From Gnetum montanum (taxonomy: Eukaryota; Streptophyta; Gnetopsida; Gnetales; Gnetaceae): a stretch of 64,000 nucleotides of DNA. The stretch is from NCBI GenBank assembly GCA_015680685.1, contig MNCI01004556.1, positions 323,108 through 387,107 on the forward strand. The letters are read 5' to 3'. The position numbers and the translations under genes were made by a program. How positions within the stretch are numbered: position 1 is the stretch's first letter; each line of letters starts with the position of its first letter. Shown here piece by piece: positions 1 through 10,984 of the stretch. The notes under the pieces are model-generated. The model did no database searches. It saw only the letters and a program-made list of their open reading frames with translations, and was not told the origin of the DNA.

Positions 1-1400
1 TACCATGCTAAAACTATTTAATTACAAATACTAGACATACTCCAGAGTGTCTAATCTGAGAAGGAAACTCCAAGGTTAGAAATACAGAACACATGAATGC
101 TTGGATGTTGCCATGGGTAGATATTATTCTCTCTTACATCAATGCCTTGGCCATGATTATTCTTAGAGGAAATAACTCCATCACATCATAGATGGCCTCA
201 AAGCAAAAATCAGAAGAACCCTTAGGGTTTATGCCCAATGGAGATTGTCTAAACTAAGAGCTTATTAGATACAAAGGCTGATATAGTAGGTAGAAAAAGA
301 AGAAGGTGAGTTGTGAAGAAGGGAAAGTGCAGAAGAATATAATAGGGATCCCTCCATCAGAAAAACGAAGGTTCAATTTTGTGACAAGGAGGAGTTACCA
401 CCTGATGAGGTGGTGAACAAGAAAACCTTGCCCATCAAAAAATATATTTTTGATATTTCAATAAAGGTTGATAAACTATGGGACTCTGTGGATGAAATAT
501 TCTAAACTACTATGAAGATTGCTAAAGAATCCAAAGAGTAAAATAGTGATCGCAACCACAAGAGGTAGAAAGAAGCTCATTGTGCCTACCAAAGAGATAA
601 GGGAAAAGCTATTGTAGTAGAAGAATTTATGGAAATAGACTCTGATGATGATGTTGGGTGTGACATTTCTCAATCTGAACATTCGAAGTGATGTTACCTA
701 TGGTGTCACACTTACAAGAGTCTAGGGTATACACGCTAAATGCTTAACTAGAAAAGAGGAAAGTACCCAGATGATTACCTTATCCTCAAGGTAATCCAAA
801 GTCCACCAGCAAAAATAACCTTACTATCCAAGTGGAGCTCCACCACAACTATATGAGTAATACTAGTAGTGGTAGCAACCATAGTCATGGGGGATACCAT
901 CGCCATGATAGCAATACCCTTATAGGCAACCAAATCCATATGGTTAGCAACCTATTTCTCCACAAAGCTCTACCAACCATGCCTCATTCCAACATCACTA
1001 TTATCCTCCATAGTACCATCAAACTCATTCACCATCTACTCAAGGAAAGCCCCCATGTTTTACCACCTTCCACATCTATCTGTACACATCCCTCTGTGAT
1101 CAACCCAGTTACCTCTTGCTCTATCCATGCAAGGAAAAATTCCCCATCAACTGCAACAATGAAATGCTATGAGGGTTGTAAATTTACATCTAGCCTTCCA
1201 GTCAAGTGGTTTGAACAATCGATCTAGGAAATGATCATTTTTTTCAGCCTAATAGTCCTCCCAAACCCTCACAACCTAATGGGGCTAGTTGTCCTATATT
1301 TCCAACATCCTCATCCTCTTTATCAAACACATTTGAGAGGCCTTCAAACCAAACACCAACCTATATCTACACTGTGATGTTAACTCATTTTATCTTTGAT
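1..1400 (+). pseudogene. gag remnant of element 1 (C-terminal part)
   Basis: This is retroviral-like nucleocapsid protein coding sequence, which would package element RNA. It can be followed by comparison with element 2 (18850-20300) and element 3 (57820-59250). A basic lysine/arginine-rich stretch lies near 540-600. A decayed zinc-knuckle position is at about 655-700, and only the neighbouring LQESRVYTLN motif at about 714-740 remains clear. The rest, to about 1400, is a Gln/Pro/His-rich tail. Stops interrupt the frame every few dozen codons, often TAG or TAA where the sister copies have CAG or CAA. The open frame at 832-1227 is only a stretch of this tail in a shifted frame, not a gene. Confidence 0.75.
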
Positions 1401-1439
1401 TAGATCAAGGTTGACAACCTTTCCACAAAGAGATATAAC

Positions 1440-1790
1440 CTAGGAAGTCCTCTTATTTACTTACAGATCATTGGACATGAGCCATGTAAGGCTCTTCTTG
1501 ATTTTGGTTTCGATGTTAATCTTATCTCCAATGACATGTACAAGGTCTTGTTTTACCACCTCTCAAGAAGAGTAATATCCATTTGGAATTAGTAAACCAA
1601 TCAATCACTATCATTTGTGGATGGTCCTATACTACTGATTTTTTGGCAATCAAGGTAGAAAACTACAAAGGTGATTTCCCCATCATTATGGGATGTGCAT
1701 GATTAAGAACTATTAATGCACGAATGGGCATCAGGGACCTCTCCTTGGAAATCTCCAAGGAAAATGAATTTGGATGACTTGAGAAGTAGC
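1440..1790 (+). pseudogene. aspartic protease remnant of element 1
   Basis: This is the retropepsin domain that would cut the gag-pol polyprotein. It aligns with the better copies at 20320-20690 and 59262-59630. The active-site region reads LDFGFDVNLIS, where an LDSGS-type motif is expected, so the Ser of the DSG triad is replaced. Downstream, a GWSY-like motif and the FPIIMG flap/C-terminal signature can be read, followed by the conserved MxIRDLSLEIS stretch. A frameshift and stops lie around 1545-1600. The domain family is clear. Activity is not expected. Confidence 0.7.
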
Positions 1791-1984
1791 GAGCTGCATG
1801 CATTTCATACAGTGATAATGGGTGTAATTACGTGTAGAAAACATGGTCCATTGAAAGTACATTCATTAAAGCATACAATCAGTGTGCACATGAAACTAAT
1901 ATCCAAAAGTGCTTGTATGCAATAGCCACAAAATAGGAGGACACCAAATGGCTGATAGCTAACTTTGATAGTATCACACTATGC

Positions 1985-3560
1985 ATGAAACCTACTGAGA
2001 GCCTACAATGTGCTTATGTTAAGGGAATGATTGAACTTGAGCAAGTTCATTACCAACTCTTTGATGATGAAGATGATGATACTTGTTGGGGAGAGTTGGA
2101 AATCCCTAGTTATCTTAAGCTAGAGCCCTTAGAGTTAAAAACTCTACCAATTAGTATTGAGTATTCTTTTTTAAAAAATGGCAAGCCGATTATAATCAAT
2201 GCAAATCTTGCTTTTGGATAAAAGGAAAAGCTATTGAAGGTGGTCAACAAATGGCCAACAACCTTTGCTTGGTCATATCCTAAACTAACTAGAATTGATT
2301 CATGAATATGCTAGCATCGTATCTACACTAACCTGGCTGTGAAACCAAGAAGGTAGTCATAGTGGTGGTTGAATCCCAAGTTGAAGTAGATCATTAAAGA
2401 GAAAATAGAACAACTCCTCAAGGTAGGGTTCATCTATTTGATTGTGGATAGTGAGGGGGTTAGCCCACTCCTAATTTTTCCAAAGAAAGGTGGCAAGTGG
2501 TAGGTCTACATTGAATATGGAAACATTTAAAGATCATTTTCCATTGTCATTTGTGGACCAAGTGTTGGATACTATATCTAGGCATTTCTATTATAGCTTC
2601 CTGGATGATTATAGTGGCTATAACTAGATCTAGATTGTGCTAGAAGATTAGGCCAAAACAACATTTACAAGTCCCTGGGGGACTTTTACATATTGCAAGA
2701 TGCCGTTCGAGCTGTGCAATGCCCCTACAACATTTTAATGCTTAGTCCTTAGTATTTTTCAAGAGCAGATCGGTAGCATGGTAGAAGTCTTTATGGCATC
2801 TCTTGATCACCTTGAGAAAGTACTAAAAAGATGTGTTAAAATAAACCTTAGGCTCAATTAGTAGAAAAGCCATTTAATGATCTAAGAAGGCATAGTACTA
2901 GGGCATTGATTTACTTAGTTAGGGATTGAGGTACACCCTGAAAAGATAAGTGTCATCTAAGGAATCACTTGCCAACTAGAGATAGTTAAAGATGTTTGAT
3001 CATTCCTTGTATACATTGGCTACTACCAATGATTTATAGAGAATTTCTCTAAAATCTCAAAGCCATTGGTTAAGCTTACAAAGAAAGATTCTCCATTCAT
3101 TTGGACCAAAGAATGTGAACATGCATTCTAATAACTAAAGGAAAAATTAGTAGAAACTGCAATTCTATGGGCACCAAACTAGTCTAGATCATTTTACATA
3201 ATGATAGATGCATCTAATTATGCCTTGGGAGCTATGCTCACACAATTGGATGATAATGAATGTCCATACTACATCCATTGGGCAAGCTAAAGCATTGTGG
3301 GTGCATAGTTCAATTACACCACAACTAATAAAGAGCTAATGGTAGTGGTGTATGCTCTCAAAACGTTTAGGCACTATGTGCTTGACTATAAAGTATTTGT
3401 GCACATAGATCATAGTGCCATCTACTTCCTAATGAAAAAGCCAATGGTTAGCCTCTTTATTATATGGTGGCTTGTGATGTTGTAGGAATTTGGAAAGGGA
3501 CTAAGAATGTGATCACTGATCACCTCTTTTGGTTAAGATGGGATAATAAATAGGAGGAGA
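1985..3560 (+). pseudogene. reverse transcriptase / RNase H remnant of element 1
   Basis: At 1985-2221 is the conserved peptide that joins protease to RT in this lineage (LELKTLP, YSFLKNGKP). RT motifs follow: the QLLKVGFIY region near 2410-2440, then TFTSPWGTFTYCKMPFEL near 2665-2710. Where elements 2 and 3 read F(I/M)DDFSTYG, this copy goes from VEVFM (about 2781-2796) straight into SLDHLEK. About 36-39 bp including both catalytic aspartates are deleted. RNase H is recognisable from about 3200 (DASNYALGAML) to 3440, including the KELMVVVYALK-type motif. Stops and frameshifts occur throughout, so it cannot make an active enzyme. Confidence 0.8.
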
Positions 3561-3960
3561 GTCTACTCTCTAATCAATTTCTAGATGAATGAAGTCCTCT
3601 TTATAGGAGAAATAAATGACTAAGTGCCCACTAAATCAAAATGGTATAATGTAATCCTCACTTACCTTCTCACTTAGGAGATGACACAAAATCTGGACTT
3701 TAGGAAGAAAAAATAGTTTCTTCATTAGGCTACTATGAAAAGTAAAAGTTCAACCTGGAGATAAGGTTCTCTACTTGATTCCCACACATGTACCTTAGAA
3801 AAAAAAGTTCCAAACATTATGGGAGGGACATTATATAATTGACAAAACCTTTCTCTCTGGGGCCATGTTAATCTACAAACCTAAGAGCCCACATAGAAAG
3901 TAGTTGATTAACATTCAACAAGTGAAACCTTTCCTAGAGCCAAGACAAGCTAGTACAACT
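3560..3960 (+). pseudogene. integrase remnant with internal deletion
   Basis: The sequence follows element 2 up to the QQFLHQ-like peptide (about 3720, equivalent to 22670). It then jumps near 3737 to the C-terminal tail of integrase (VKVQPGDKVLYLIPTH-like, equivalent to 23630). The zinc-binding HHCC region and the whole catalytic core are missing, about 0.95 kb compared with elements 2 and 3. The remaining tail runs to about 3960 with the conserved WRDIIxxKTFLSGAM-like segment. This is a deletion in this copy only. Confidence 0.75.
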
Positions 3961-5540
3961 ACTACCTCATTGGATGGACAACCATGCTCTATATTCCATG
4001 TCTCCTCCTTTTAACTCAGTCGTGGGGGAGATGGTCATCTATGCTAACCATACACATGGCTACTTAGTTTATCACATTTTGTTTTACACTTTGTTGATTT
4101 TTACATCTTTTTAGTTTTTCATTCTATTGATTTTCTCAATTTTTGTTTTACAACATCGTTAGTATGATTTATGTTTCTTGATTATTTCATACTTTCTTGT
4201 ATATTTTACTTTATTTTTGTATGAATTTTCATTATTTTTGCTAATAAAAATTCTTTATTACCGAAGGACATAATGGCAATGTTGTTGTTTACTAATGGTG
4301 GTTTATGCTTAATATTTTAATTGCTAATGTGTGGTTTCTATTTTTGAATTATACTATTTGATGACTACGACATGGTTTAGTTTTCATGGAATAGGTAGTG
4401 AGTCCACATCATATACTTGTCCACAAACTCTATGGTTTTCCTTGTTTTGGAAGTTTGCGATCCCTTTCATTAAATAACTTTTAATTAATTAGTGACCTTG
4501 GTAGTTTTTAAAATTAGGAAGGATTCAAAGGTTTTCATAGGGTGTAACTTCAAGGGGACTCAATACTCTTTGTACTCTTCTACTTACTTGAGTGCTTAAG
4601 TGTTTTCATTGAAGTTAATAACAAGAAGTCAAATAAAGTCTTTACATGGTGTGGTTCCCATTTCAAAAAAGAACAAAAAAACAACATGATGGAAATTGAA
4701 AGCACATCCCTTAGACAAATAAATGGGCTACAAGCACTGGTTATGGGACTAGAAATACATGTTACCCATGCTTGAAGGTCCCCTCTAAATAAGGCCCTCT
4801 CTTATTTTTTTTACTTCTCTTTGCTTCCCTTTATGGAGTAGTGGTTATTTGGTGGGAGCACCCTTGTGTCTTGAGGGGGTGGATCAGTCTTAGAGTGGTG
4901 ATGCGAAGTTACTAAAAATGGTTGATTTGATTTGGACTAAGGATGGATCTTCTTGGGTCATTTAAAATACAAACTCCATAAGGAACTTCTTATGACCTCA
5001 ATTCAGGATTCCATCCCACCTTCTTAGTCATCCATCTATGCTGCCTGTAACTCATCTTGCTATTGGTTTTTATGTTATGCTTGATGTCTTAGTTTGATAT
5101 GTTGGAATTCTTGGATAGATTCTTCTAGGTTGTTTTCTAATTTTTCATAACCATTAAATGACTGTGGGGCCCATGGACTCTTGAGTTAATGTTATGCAAG
5201 GGAAAAAAGGGCATGTGCTTGCTATGGGAAGGACCAATTGCATATCTCTTGGTTTGGATAGTTGAGCATTTACCTTAGACATTGTTGCAATCATATATTT
5301 CACGTGCCCCATCATGCATCTAGCTATGTGCTCCTTAAATGTTCATAAACTTCATTCTCCAATCATTTTCTTAATTTTCTAAACTCAAACACCCTCTTCT
5401 GTTATTTTCATCATGTTTGTGGCTTTTTGGGCTTTCATTTTACTCCCATTTTGCTCAAAAATTCCATATATTTTCAAAGTTTCCCAAAGTCAATGGTGCT
5501 CAATAGCCACATTGATTAGGCCTAGCTGACGTAGCTAACC
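3961..5540 (+). other. non-coding spacer between pol and ORF3 in element 1
   Basis: No coding frame is apparent. The spacer is conserved in position and sequence with 23890-25110 in element 2 and 62830-64000 in element 3. It starts with a short G-rich run (GTGGGGGAGATGG at about 4023) and a T-rich tract at 4070-4250, then patches such as the GAACTCTATGG-like and CAATACTCTTTGTA motifs. A block of about 330 bp (about 4672-5005) is present here and in element 3 but missing from element 2. It may contain the 3' end and poly(A) site of the gag-pol transcript, but no clear signal settles that. Confidence 0.6.
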
Positions 5541-5543
5541 TTG

Positions 5544-5599
5544 TTGATGGGGCCTCATCAACTAGGCCCCGTCAATGCAACACAAAAACTCTATAAATA
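5544..5599 (+). promoter_or_regulatory. internal promoter candidate upstream of ORF3 (palindrome plus TATA)
   Basis: The near-palindrome TTGATGGGGCCTCATCAA (5544-5561) is followed by ACTAGGCCCCGTCAAT and, 30 bp later, by TATAAATA at 5592-5599. The LTR U3 of the same element has the same arrangement (9141-9158 and 9221-9228). The equivalent spot of element 2 has a perfect 20-bp palindrome and a TATATATA box. This looks like a second promoter driving ORF3. Confidence 0.6.
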
Positions 5600-5747
5600 T
5601 CACCAAATACTTTGAAGTTTTTAAATCATTTTCTTCACAACAAGAAAGGAAATTTGCCATTTTTTAGAGCCCAAAACCTTCTAGAGCCCATAACATTTTG
5701 ATCATCTACCCAAATCACTCTATTCTTCTATCCTGTAGCTACTGGAG

Positions 5748-6053
5748 GTAAGCTGCCAGTCATGGGGACCACAAACTTTAAGGTTTTTGATGAGAATTTT
5801 TTGAATCCACCAAAGGGTTAATGAATACAATGATATCAAACCATCAAGTTTTGAGAGTTTGAACCCTTCCAACACCCTTGGATATGACTATAATCACTTA
5901 TTAACATTAAGATATAATTAAAGTAATGATTAAAATTGATCAAATTATCCATAATAACAACTTAGCCAAGTGTAACCATCCTAGTGAGATAAGATACCCA
6001 ATTGTTTCATGTTACACAATAATTGCTAACCCATGGCCATGTTGTGATTTTAG
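5748..6053 (+). other. candidate 5'-UTR intron of ORF3 (element 1)
   Basis: The donor is GGAG|GTAAGC at 5748 and the acceptor is GTGATTTTAG at 6053, immediately followed by the ORF3 ATG (6054). The 306-nt interval has the same borders in element 2 (GGAG|GTAAGA ... GATTACAG|ATG, 312 nt). Conservation of both splice signals at equivalent positions in two diverged copies supports a real intron. No transcript data are available here. Confidence 0.5.
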
Positions 6054-8893
6054 ATGGCACCAAGACTGAAACGACCATAGGAGGGAGGACCATCACAACT
6101 AAGGGAGAAATGACCTAGAGCTGGAAGGGGCCAATAAGAACAAGTCCAAGAATAGGAAGAAGAAACCCATGTAATGAGACCTCTTCAAGAGGAGCTTGAA
6201 GTGGTATCTATTCAACAAATTTCTTAAGAAGAGGCTACAATAAAACAATCACAGCAAGGAAAGGCACCAGGGCCTATACTAAGATTTGAAGTCACACTAA
6301 CACAAGCCTACCTTAACACAATCAGTCCTCATGATGTCCAATGCTTAATTCTCCAAGAACTAAACTTTGGTCCATTCTTAGAGCATGCTCTAGTGGAGGT
6401 AAAGGCATAATTTCAAACCTCTCCCATGTGGACAATTATCACTTCTAGTGGGGAGTGGTACATGGGAGAGACGTACCTCTTCTAGAATAATAGAAGGGTA
6501 GGTTCTACTATGAAAATTAAGGAAATTTGGGTGTCCTACTCAGCTGAAGCCATTATGTAGGGTCTTGGGTTACTTGATTTTGAAACAAAACTAGTAGAGC
6601 TATCTACGCAAGCTAATTTGGAGGCAAAAAAGGAGTTGACTTAGAGGTGTTATAGGGTTGACCACAAGGAGTTTGGTGCACTCACATGGGTGAAGCGTAT
6701 ATACCTTAAGATAGTGGCCTATCACCTTAATCAAATGGCGAGGTCCAATAAGGTGACTACCTTCTCCACTTAAACATGCACCACTCTAAGTAGGAAATTT
6801 CTAGCAAACCTTCCATAATTAATCTATCTAGAGATAAAAAAATGTTTCAAAAAGAACAAACATGGAAAACCCTACTCTTTCCATGCCTTATTAGAAAACT
6901 TTGCAAAAGGGTAGGGATAGACTACTATGTAAACAAGATGATTAGGCATACTCGTATTGCCTTGTAGTCTAAAATGATGAAGGGAAAATTGCCTACTATA
7001 TCTAAAGAAGTGGAGTAGCAACTGCCACCTCCACCACCTACTCAGGAAACAACATCAAAAGCCCATGTTGTCATTGAGCACCTATGAAAAATATGAGAGT
7101 AGCTCTTACAATAGCAAGATCAGCAAGTTGAAATGAGTGATAGAGATCCATCTATGTATCAACTTTCAATGAGTCACCTTAATGAAGTGGCTCACATAAT
7201 TAGTTAGATGGATGGAGGTGCACCATTATTTTTAGCCCAACGAATGTAGCTACTTGTGAGATTGAATCCTAGTGCCTGAGATTTGATGATGTATCTTTCT
7301 CAACACCATCTATTCCCAAAAATCTTAGGGAATGCCACCTCCTTTTTGGTGCACTTGGAGGAGGGTGAGGTGGCAACTATATTGGTGATGCAGCACCAAG
7401 GACAAGAGATAGCTATAGAAGTGGTTGCTAATCAAATTTTTGAGGCATTAAATGCACCTACAACATATGTAGTAAACATTTCTACACTTTAGGATGTGCA
7501 AACATCTGTAGGAACTTTTAGTAGAAGATTGAGTGTAGCCTAGCATGAAGAGTTGCTAGACCAACCAGTGGGAACTGGGCAACCAATTCTAGACAACATT
7601 ACTACAACCCAGTTGGAGATGCTCGAAGAAAAGGGTAAATGTATAATATTGGAAGGGAAACTTGAAATGGCTTAAGCATAAAACCAATGCTCAGTTATGA
7701 AGGTTGTTGAATTGCATGCCTACTTTACTAACCCTACACTCAACCTTGTAATAACTAGAGATGAAGATTTTCTACAGCTTTAAAAATGATTAAAATAAGT
7801 TGAGGAGGAAATGGTGACGTCTATCTTTGACCAGTCTATAGTTGAAGTAAAGACCTATTCGGTTCAAAAGGACCTAGCTTAGATGTGCCAAGAAAATGAA
7901 ACATTGATTGTAGAAAATCATTACTTGTGAAATGTTGATGCACAAAAACAATAGATGCAAGAATTCATCCATTAACAGTAGAAGCAGCTAGCCAAAGCAA
8001 ACATGGAATTGAGGAAATTGACAACACAGAATGGTAATCTATGTATGGAGAAAGTCCATGCCTTATGTTAGAAATCTACCATTGAAATTGTTGTCTAAAA
8101 AAATAAGGCTCTCAAATTTAAGAAAGTTAAGAATCACTATAGAGACTAGGTTGGCCTATAAAAGGAGGTGAATGAGAAGCATGTCCTAGTGGCTAAGGCA
8201 AAAGTAAATTAAGTGCTTCAGCAACTCCAACAATGAAGAGAAGTATGGTAGCTTATCATTGATGGGATAGATACCTATAACAAAGTAGAGATCCACATGA
8301 AGGAGTTACAAATCGAAGAAATGATAGAATATATGGAACTAGCCAATCTCATACATGTAAATCTAGAAATGTTATCTACTGGATGGCCACAGTTAGAACT
8401 TGAAAAATAGATGGCCAACTAGTACTTGCTATATGAGGATGAGTTCAAATAACACAAGGACACTAAGAAAAGGTTTGGAATGGAAAATGTTGAACTTGAA
8501 GTTCTCAAGACACAATTCATTAATCAATGATCAATTATCGAGAACCTGGCCAAGAGAATGAATGATTACCATGAGCTACAAAATGCATTTAGAGCATTCG
8601 ACATCAAGCATAAATAATTTGCAGTGTGATTCATTAATGCTAAGGAGCTATTCCTAGATATTCCCTATCCTTGGAATGTTTCCATTCCACCCCACATTGG
8701 AAAAGCTAGGTGGATTATACACAATCCTAGGATTAAGGAGGAGAAAATGAAAGCATTGCTGGATGCTTTCTATTTGCCACTCAAAGTTGTAGTAGTAGCT
8801 AGATAGCCACAACAACCTCAACCACTACATGTGCCTGAAGGTGAAGAAGGTCTATCAAAGCCTTAGAAGCCTCCACTCCCTAGTACCATATGA
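6054..8893 (+). pseudogene. ORF3 of element 1: long coiled-coil protein, decayed
   Basis: This is a gene-sized frame of about 930 codons between integrase and the 3' LTR, conserved with 25644-28428 in element 2. Start MAPR is at 6054 and the stop TGA at 8891-8893. I do not recognise the family. The N-terminal half has a conserved patch with WYMGETYLF at about 6450-6482 and the YRVDHKEFGALTWVK region near 6650-6690. The C-terminal half (about 7600-8600) is rich in Lys, Glu and Gln with heptad-like spacing, so a long coiled coil is likely, ending in a Pro-rich tail. The position corresponds to the env-like gene of Athila elements, but I see no signal peptide or membrane segment. There are many stops, mainly TAG where CAG or CAA would fit. 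Confidence 0.6.
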
Positions 8894-9105
8894 TCTTTTA
8901 AATTATCTTTACACCATTAGGGGATGTATTATCCAATTTTTATTTGATGTTCAATTTTGTGTTGTGAACATCACAATTTGTAATTTTGTTGATTTATACA
9001 CCTAGGCACTTAATTTTGTTATGTTATTTTTATTATGTCATGTGCTATTTAATAATCCCATACCTTACCAATTTTGTAAAGAACTCAAGGATGAGTTTTT
9101 ATGTA

Positions 9106-9117
9106 GTTGTGGGGGTA
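9106..9117 (+). other. polypurine tract before 3' LTR of element 1
   Basis: GTTGTGGGGGTA directly precedes the LTR start TGATGAGT. Element 2 has the matching GTTGTGGGGATA. This is the expected priming site for plus-strand DNA synthesis. Confidence 0.6.
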
Positions 9118-9996
9118 TGATGAGTCGCAGATTGGTCATGTTGATGAGGCCTCATCAACTAGGCCCCCATTGACTAGGCTACATCGACTAGGCATCATTG
9201 ATGTAGGATTTGTTCTTACCTATAAATACATGCGAACCCACCATGTTTAGGCATCATCTTATCATAGTTGTAGCGAAGCTCTTGGAGTTTTTCTATTTGA
9301 AATTTAGAATATTTTCTTGAGTGCTTGCGGTAAGACTCATCAAGTGTATGGATCTTTATTCAAACACTATTGTACTTGAGCATGATAGTGTGTGCAACAA
9401 TAAAGATGAGCTTCTTGATAAACCTTGCAGCATTTTGGATAGCTTAAATATTTTATTCATGCATTTAATGCTTTTAGTTATTTATTCAATATTCCTTGGG
9501 AATTAAGCTAATTAAGTAATTAGGAAAGATAAGCTAAATAGTGATTAAGTAAACACATAAGTATGACTACTTCAAGCATGTGTATGAAATTTGGTAATCC
9601 TAGCAGAGCTTAACACTTGATAACCCAGCAACGTTATATGTGTTCAGGATGTGTACAACAAGTGGGATCAGATACTTATGTTAGGACTAGCTAAATAATA
9701 GTTAGCTAATTAGATTAAAGTAGGAATTACATTACTTTATCCTCTATCCTATTTATTTTAAGCACCAAAACTATAAAATATAAAATGATAAAAATCATGT
9801 GCCTCAATTACACTTAAACCATATCATTAAGCTTCACAAGTGTAGTTGGGAAGACAATGTGCATTCTAAACATCTATTTTACTTCCTAGAGAACTAGTGC
9901 ATTGGAAAACTATAGAGTTTATAGAATTTGACAGGATTATGCATGAACGCTTAGTAATTTGTATGGTTAAGGATAGGGGTACTTTGCCACTCATCA
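9118..9996 (+). repeat. 3' LTR of element 1 (879 bp)
   Basis: The repeat begins TGATGAGT and ends ACTCATCA, an exact 8-bp terminal inverted repeat with TG...CA ends. It aligns along its length with 16735-17576, 28678-29586 and 55644-56564. Landmarks are the palindrome TTGATGAGGCCTCATCAA (9141-9158), TATAAATA (9221-9228), the GAGTTTTTC/AATTTAGAATATTTTC region and the GCACCAAAACTATAAAATA region. The bases after 9996 (ATAATTATG) do not match a primer site, so this is the downstream LTR. Confidence 0.85.
9141..9228 (+). promoter_or_regulatory. U3 promoter region of element 1 LTR
   Basis: The perfect 18-bp palindrome TTGATGAGGCCTCATCAA is followed by three diverged half-repeats (TTGACTAGGC, TCGACTAGGC, CATTGATGTAGG) and a TATAAATA box at 9221-9228. 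The array is shared by all LTRs of the family, with different repeat numbers. Confidence 0.6.
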
Positions 9997-10984
9997 ATAA
10001 TTATGTAATTTTTATGTTGAAAAAGGCTATGAATTTTGGTTTTTTGAAGTTTTTTCTTTTTAGTTCTAGGTCTTAGGTTTCAAAATCCTATGGTTTGGTG
10101 CAATTTGGAGTTATGTTCAATTTTTAGCAAATTTTTTAGTTAGCTAGTTCAGTTGTGTTTTCATGCCATTTTCAAGTTTTCATGGTAACTCATGAAACTT
10201 TTCTAAAAAAAATGATAGGGTATTTTTTTCATTTTCTAGTTATGAGTAGGTGATTTTTTTTGTGAGGTTGCATGAATTGAGGTTTTTGGGCTTTAGCGGT
10301 TTTACCCCTTAGAGATGGGCAATGTTGACACATTGAATGATCGTTTCTATCAATGTTCCATGTTCTTGGGGATATTAGTGGATGTTAGAAGTGGTGTAAG
10401 ACTAGTTTCATGAATATTAAAATTTTTTTACAATTTTTTTACCAATAATCTCCTATGGCCATTTTCTCTTGGTTTCAAGTGTTTTTTTAAACTAGATCAA
10501 AATATTGTACAATGTTTTCAATGTGTTTTAAGTTTTGGTTTATATGATAAATGTTGTTATATTCTAGTTATGATGTCTAAGGGTTGTGTAGCCTATGAGG
10601 GTGTTAATTTTTGAATTTTTTAAAGGAATGTTAATTAACATCCTAGAGTTTTTATGGTGTCAAGTTTCACCACTAACTAGGATGTTTGAAAAAAACCTCC
10701 TAAGGAATTCAAAGTGTTTTATAGTTGTTGTTACAATTGGTTGTGGTTGTTGTTGTTTTTAGTTTTTCTTATTTTTTTCTAAGTTTTTGAAATATGGTTC
10801 TAATGGTGTATGTTGTTTCTATGCAAGGCTTTCCTTAAGCCCATTTTGGTGGTCCTAGAATTGGTGGGGATATTGTACTACATCAATATCGTGAAATACA
10901 ACACTCCCCCCATTGGCATGGTCCTAGAGCAACGTTTCCTATGGTTCTAGCTAGGGACAAGGGAATTCATTTCCTACCTCATTT
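9997..10984. other. AT-rich DNA flanking element 1, no gene seen
   Basis: This T-rich sequence has no coding frame in either strand and no similarity to the other elements that I can see. It lies between the LTR of element 1 and the spliced PMD pseudogene, and could be that gene's 5' flank or promoter. Confidence 0.4.

Larger units (their letters stand above)
1..9996 (+). mobile_element. Element 1: Athila/Tat-type Ty3/gypsy LTR retrotransposon, 5' end outside window
   Basis: The order is gag, protease, RT, RNase H, a residual integrase, a spacer, ORF3, a polypurine tract and a 3' LTR, all on the plus strand. Base 1 lies inside gag and aligns with about 18855 of element 2, so roughly 2.1 kb of this copy is missing to the left. 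The PR-RT order, the peptide between them (AFLKNG-like) and the FMDDFS-type RT box of its sister copies are typical of the Athila/Tat lineage. It carries a roughly 0.95-kb integrase deletion and a small deletion in the RT catalytic box. The sequence after its LTR is not a primer site, so this is the 3' end. It is clearly dead. Confidence 0.85.

Noticed and set aside
832-1227. 131-codon plus-strand frame as an independent gene
   Set aside because: It aligns in place with the gag tail of elements 2 and 3 and is a shifted-frame stretch of that remnant.
6054-8893. ORF3 as a retroviral envelope gene
   Set aside because: The position fits the env-like gene of Athila, but no signal peptide, transmembrane segment or cleavage site could be read in either copy. 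The protein looks like a soluble coiled coil.
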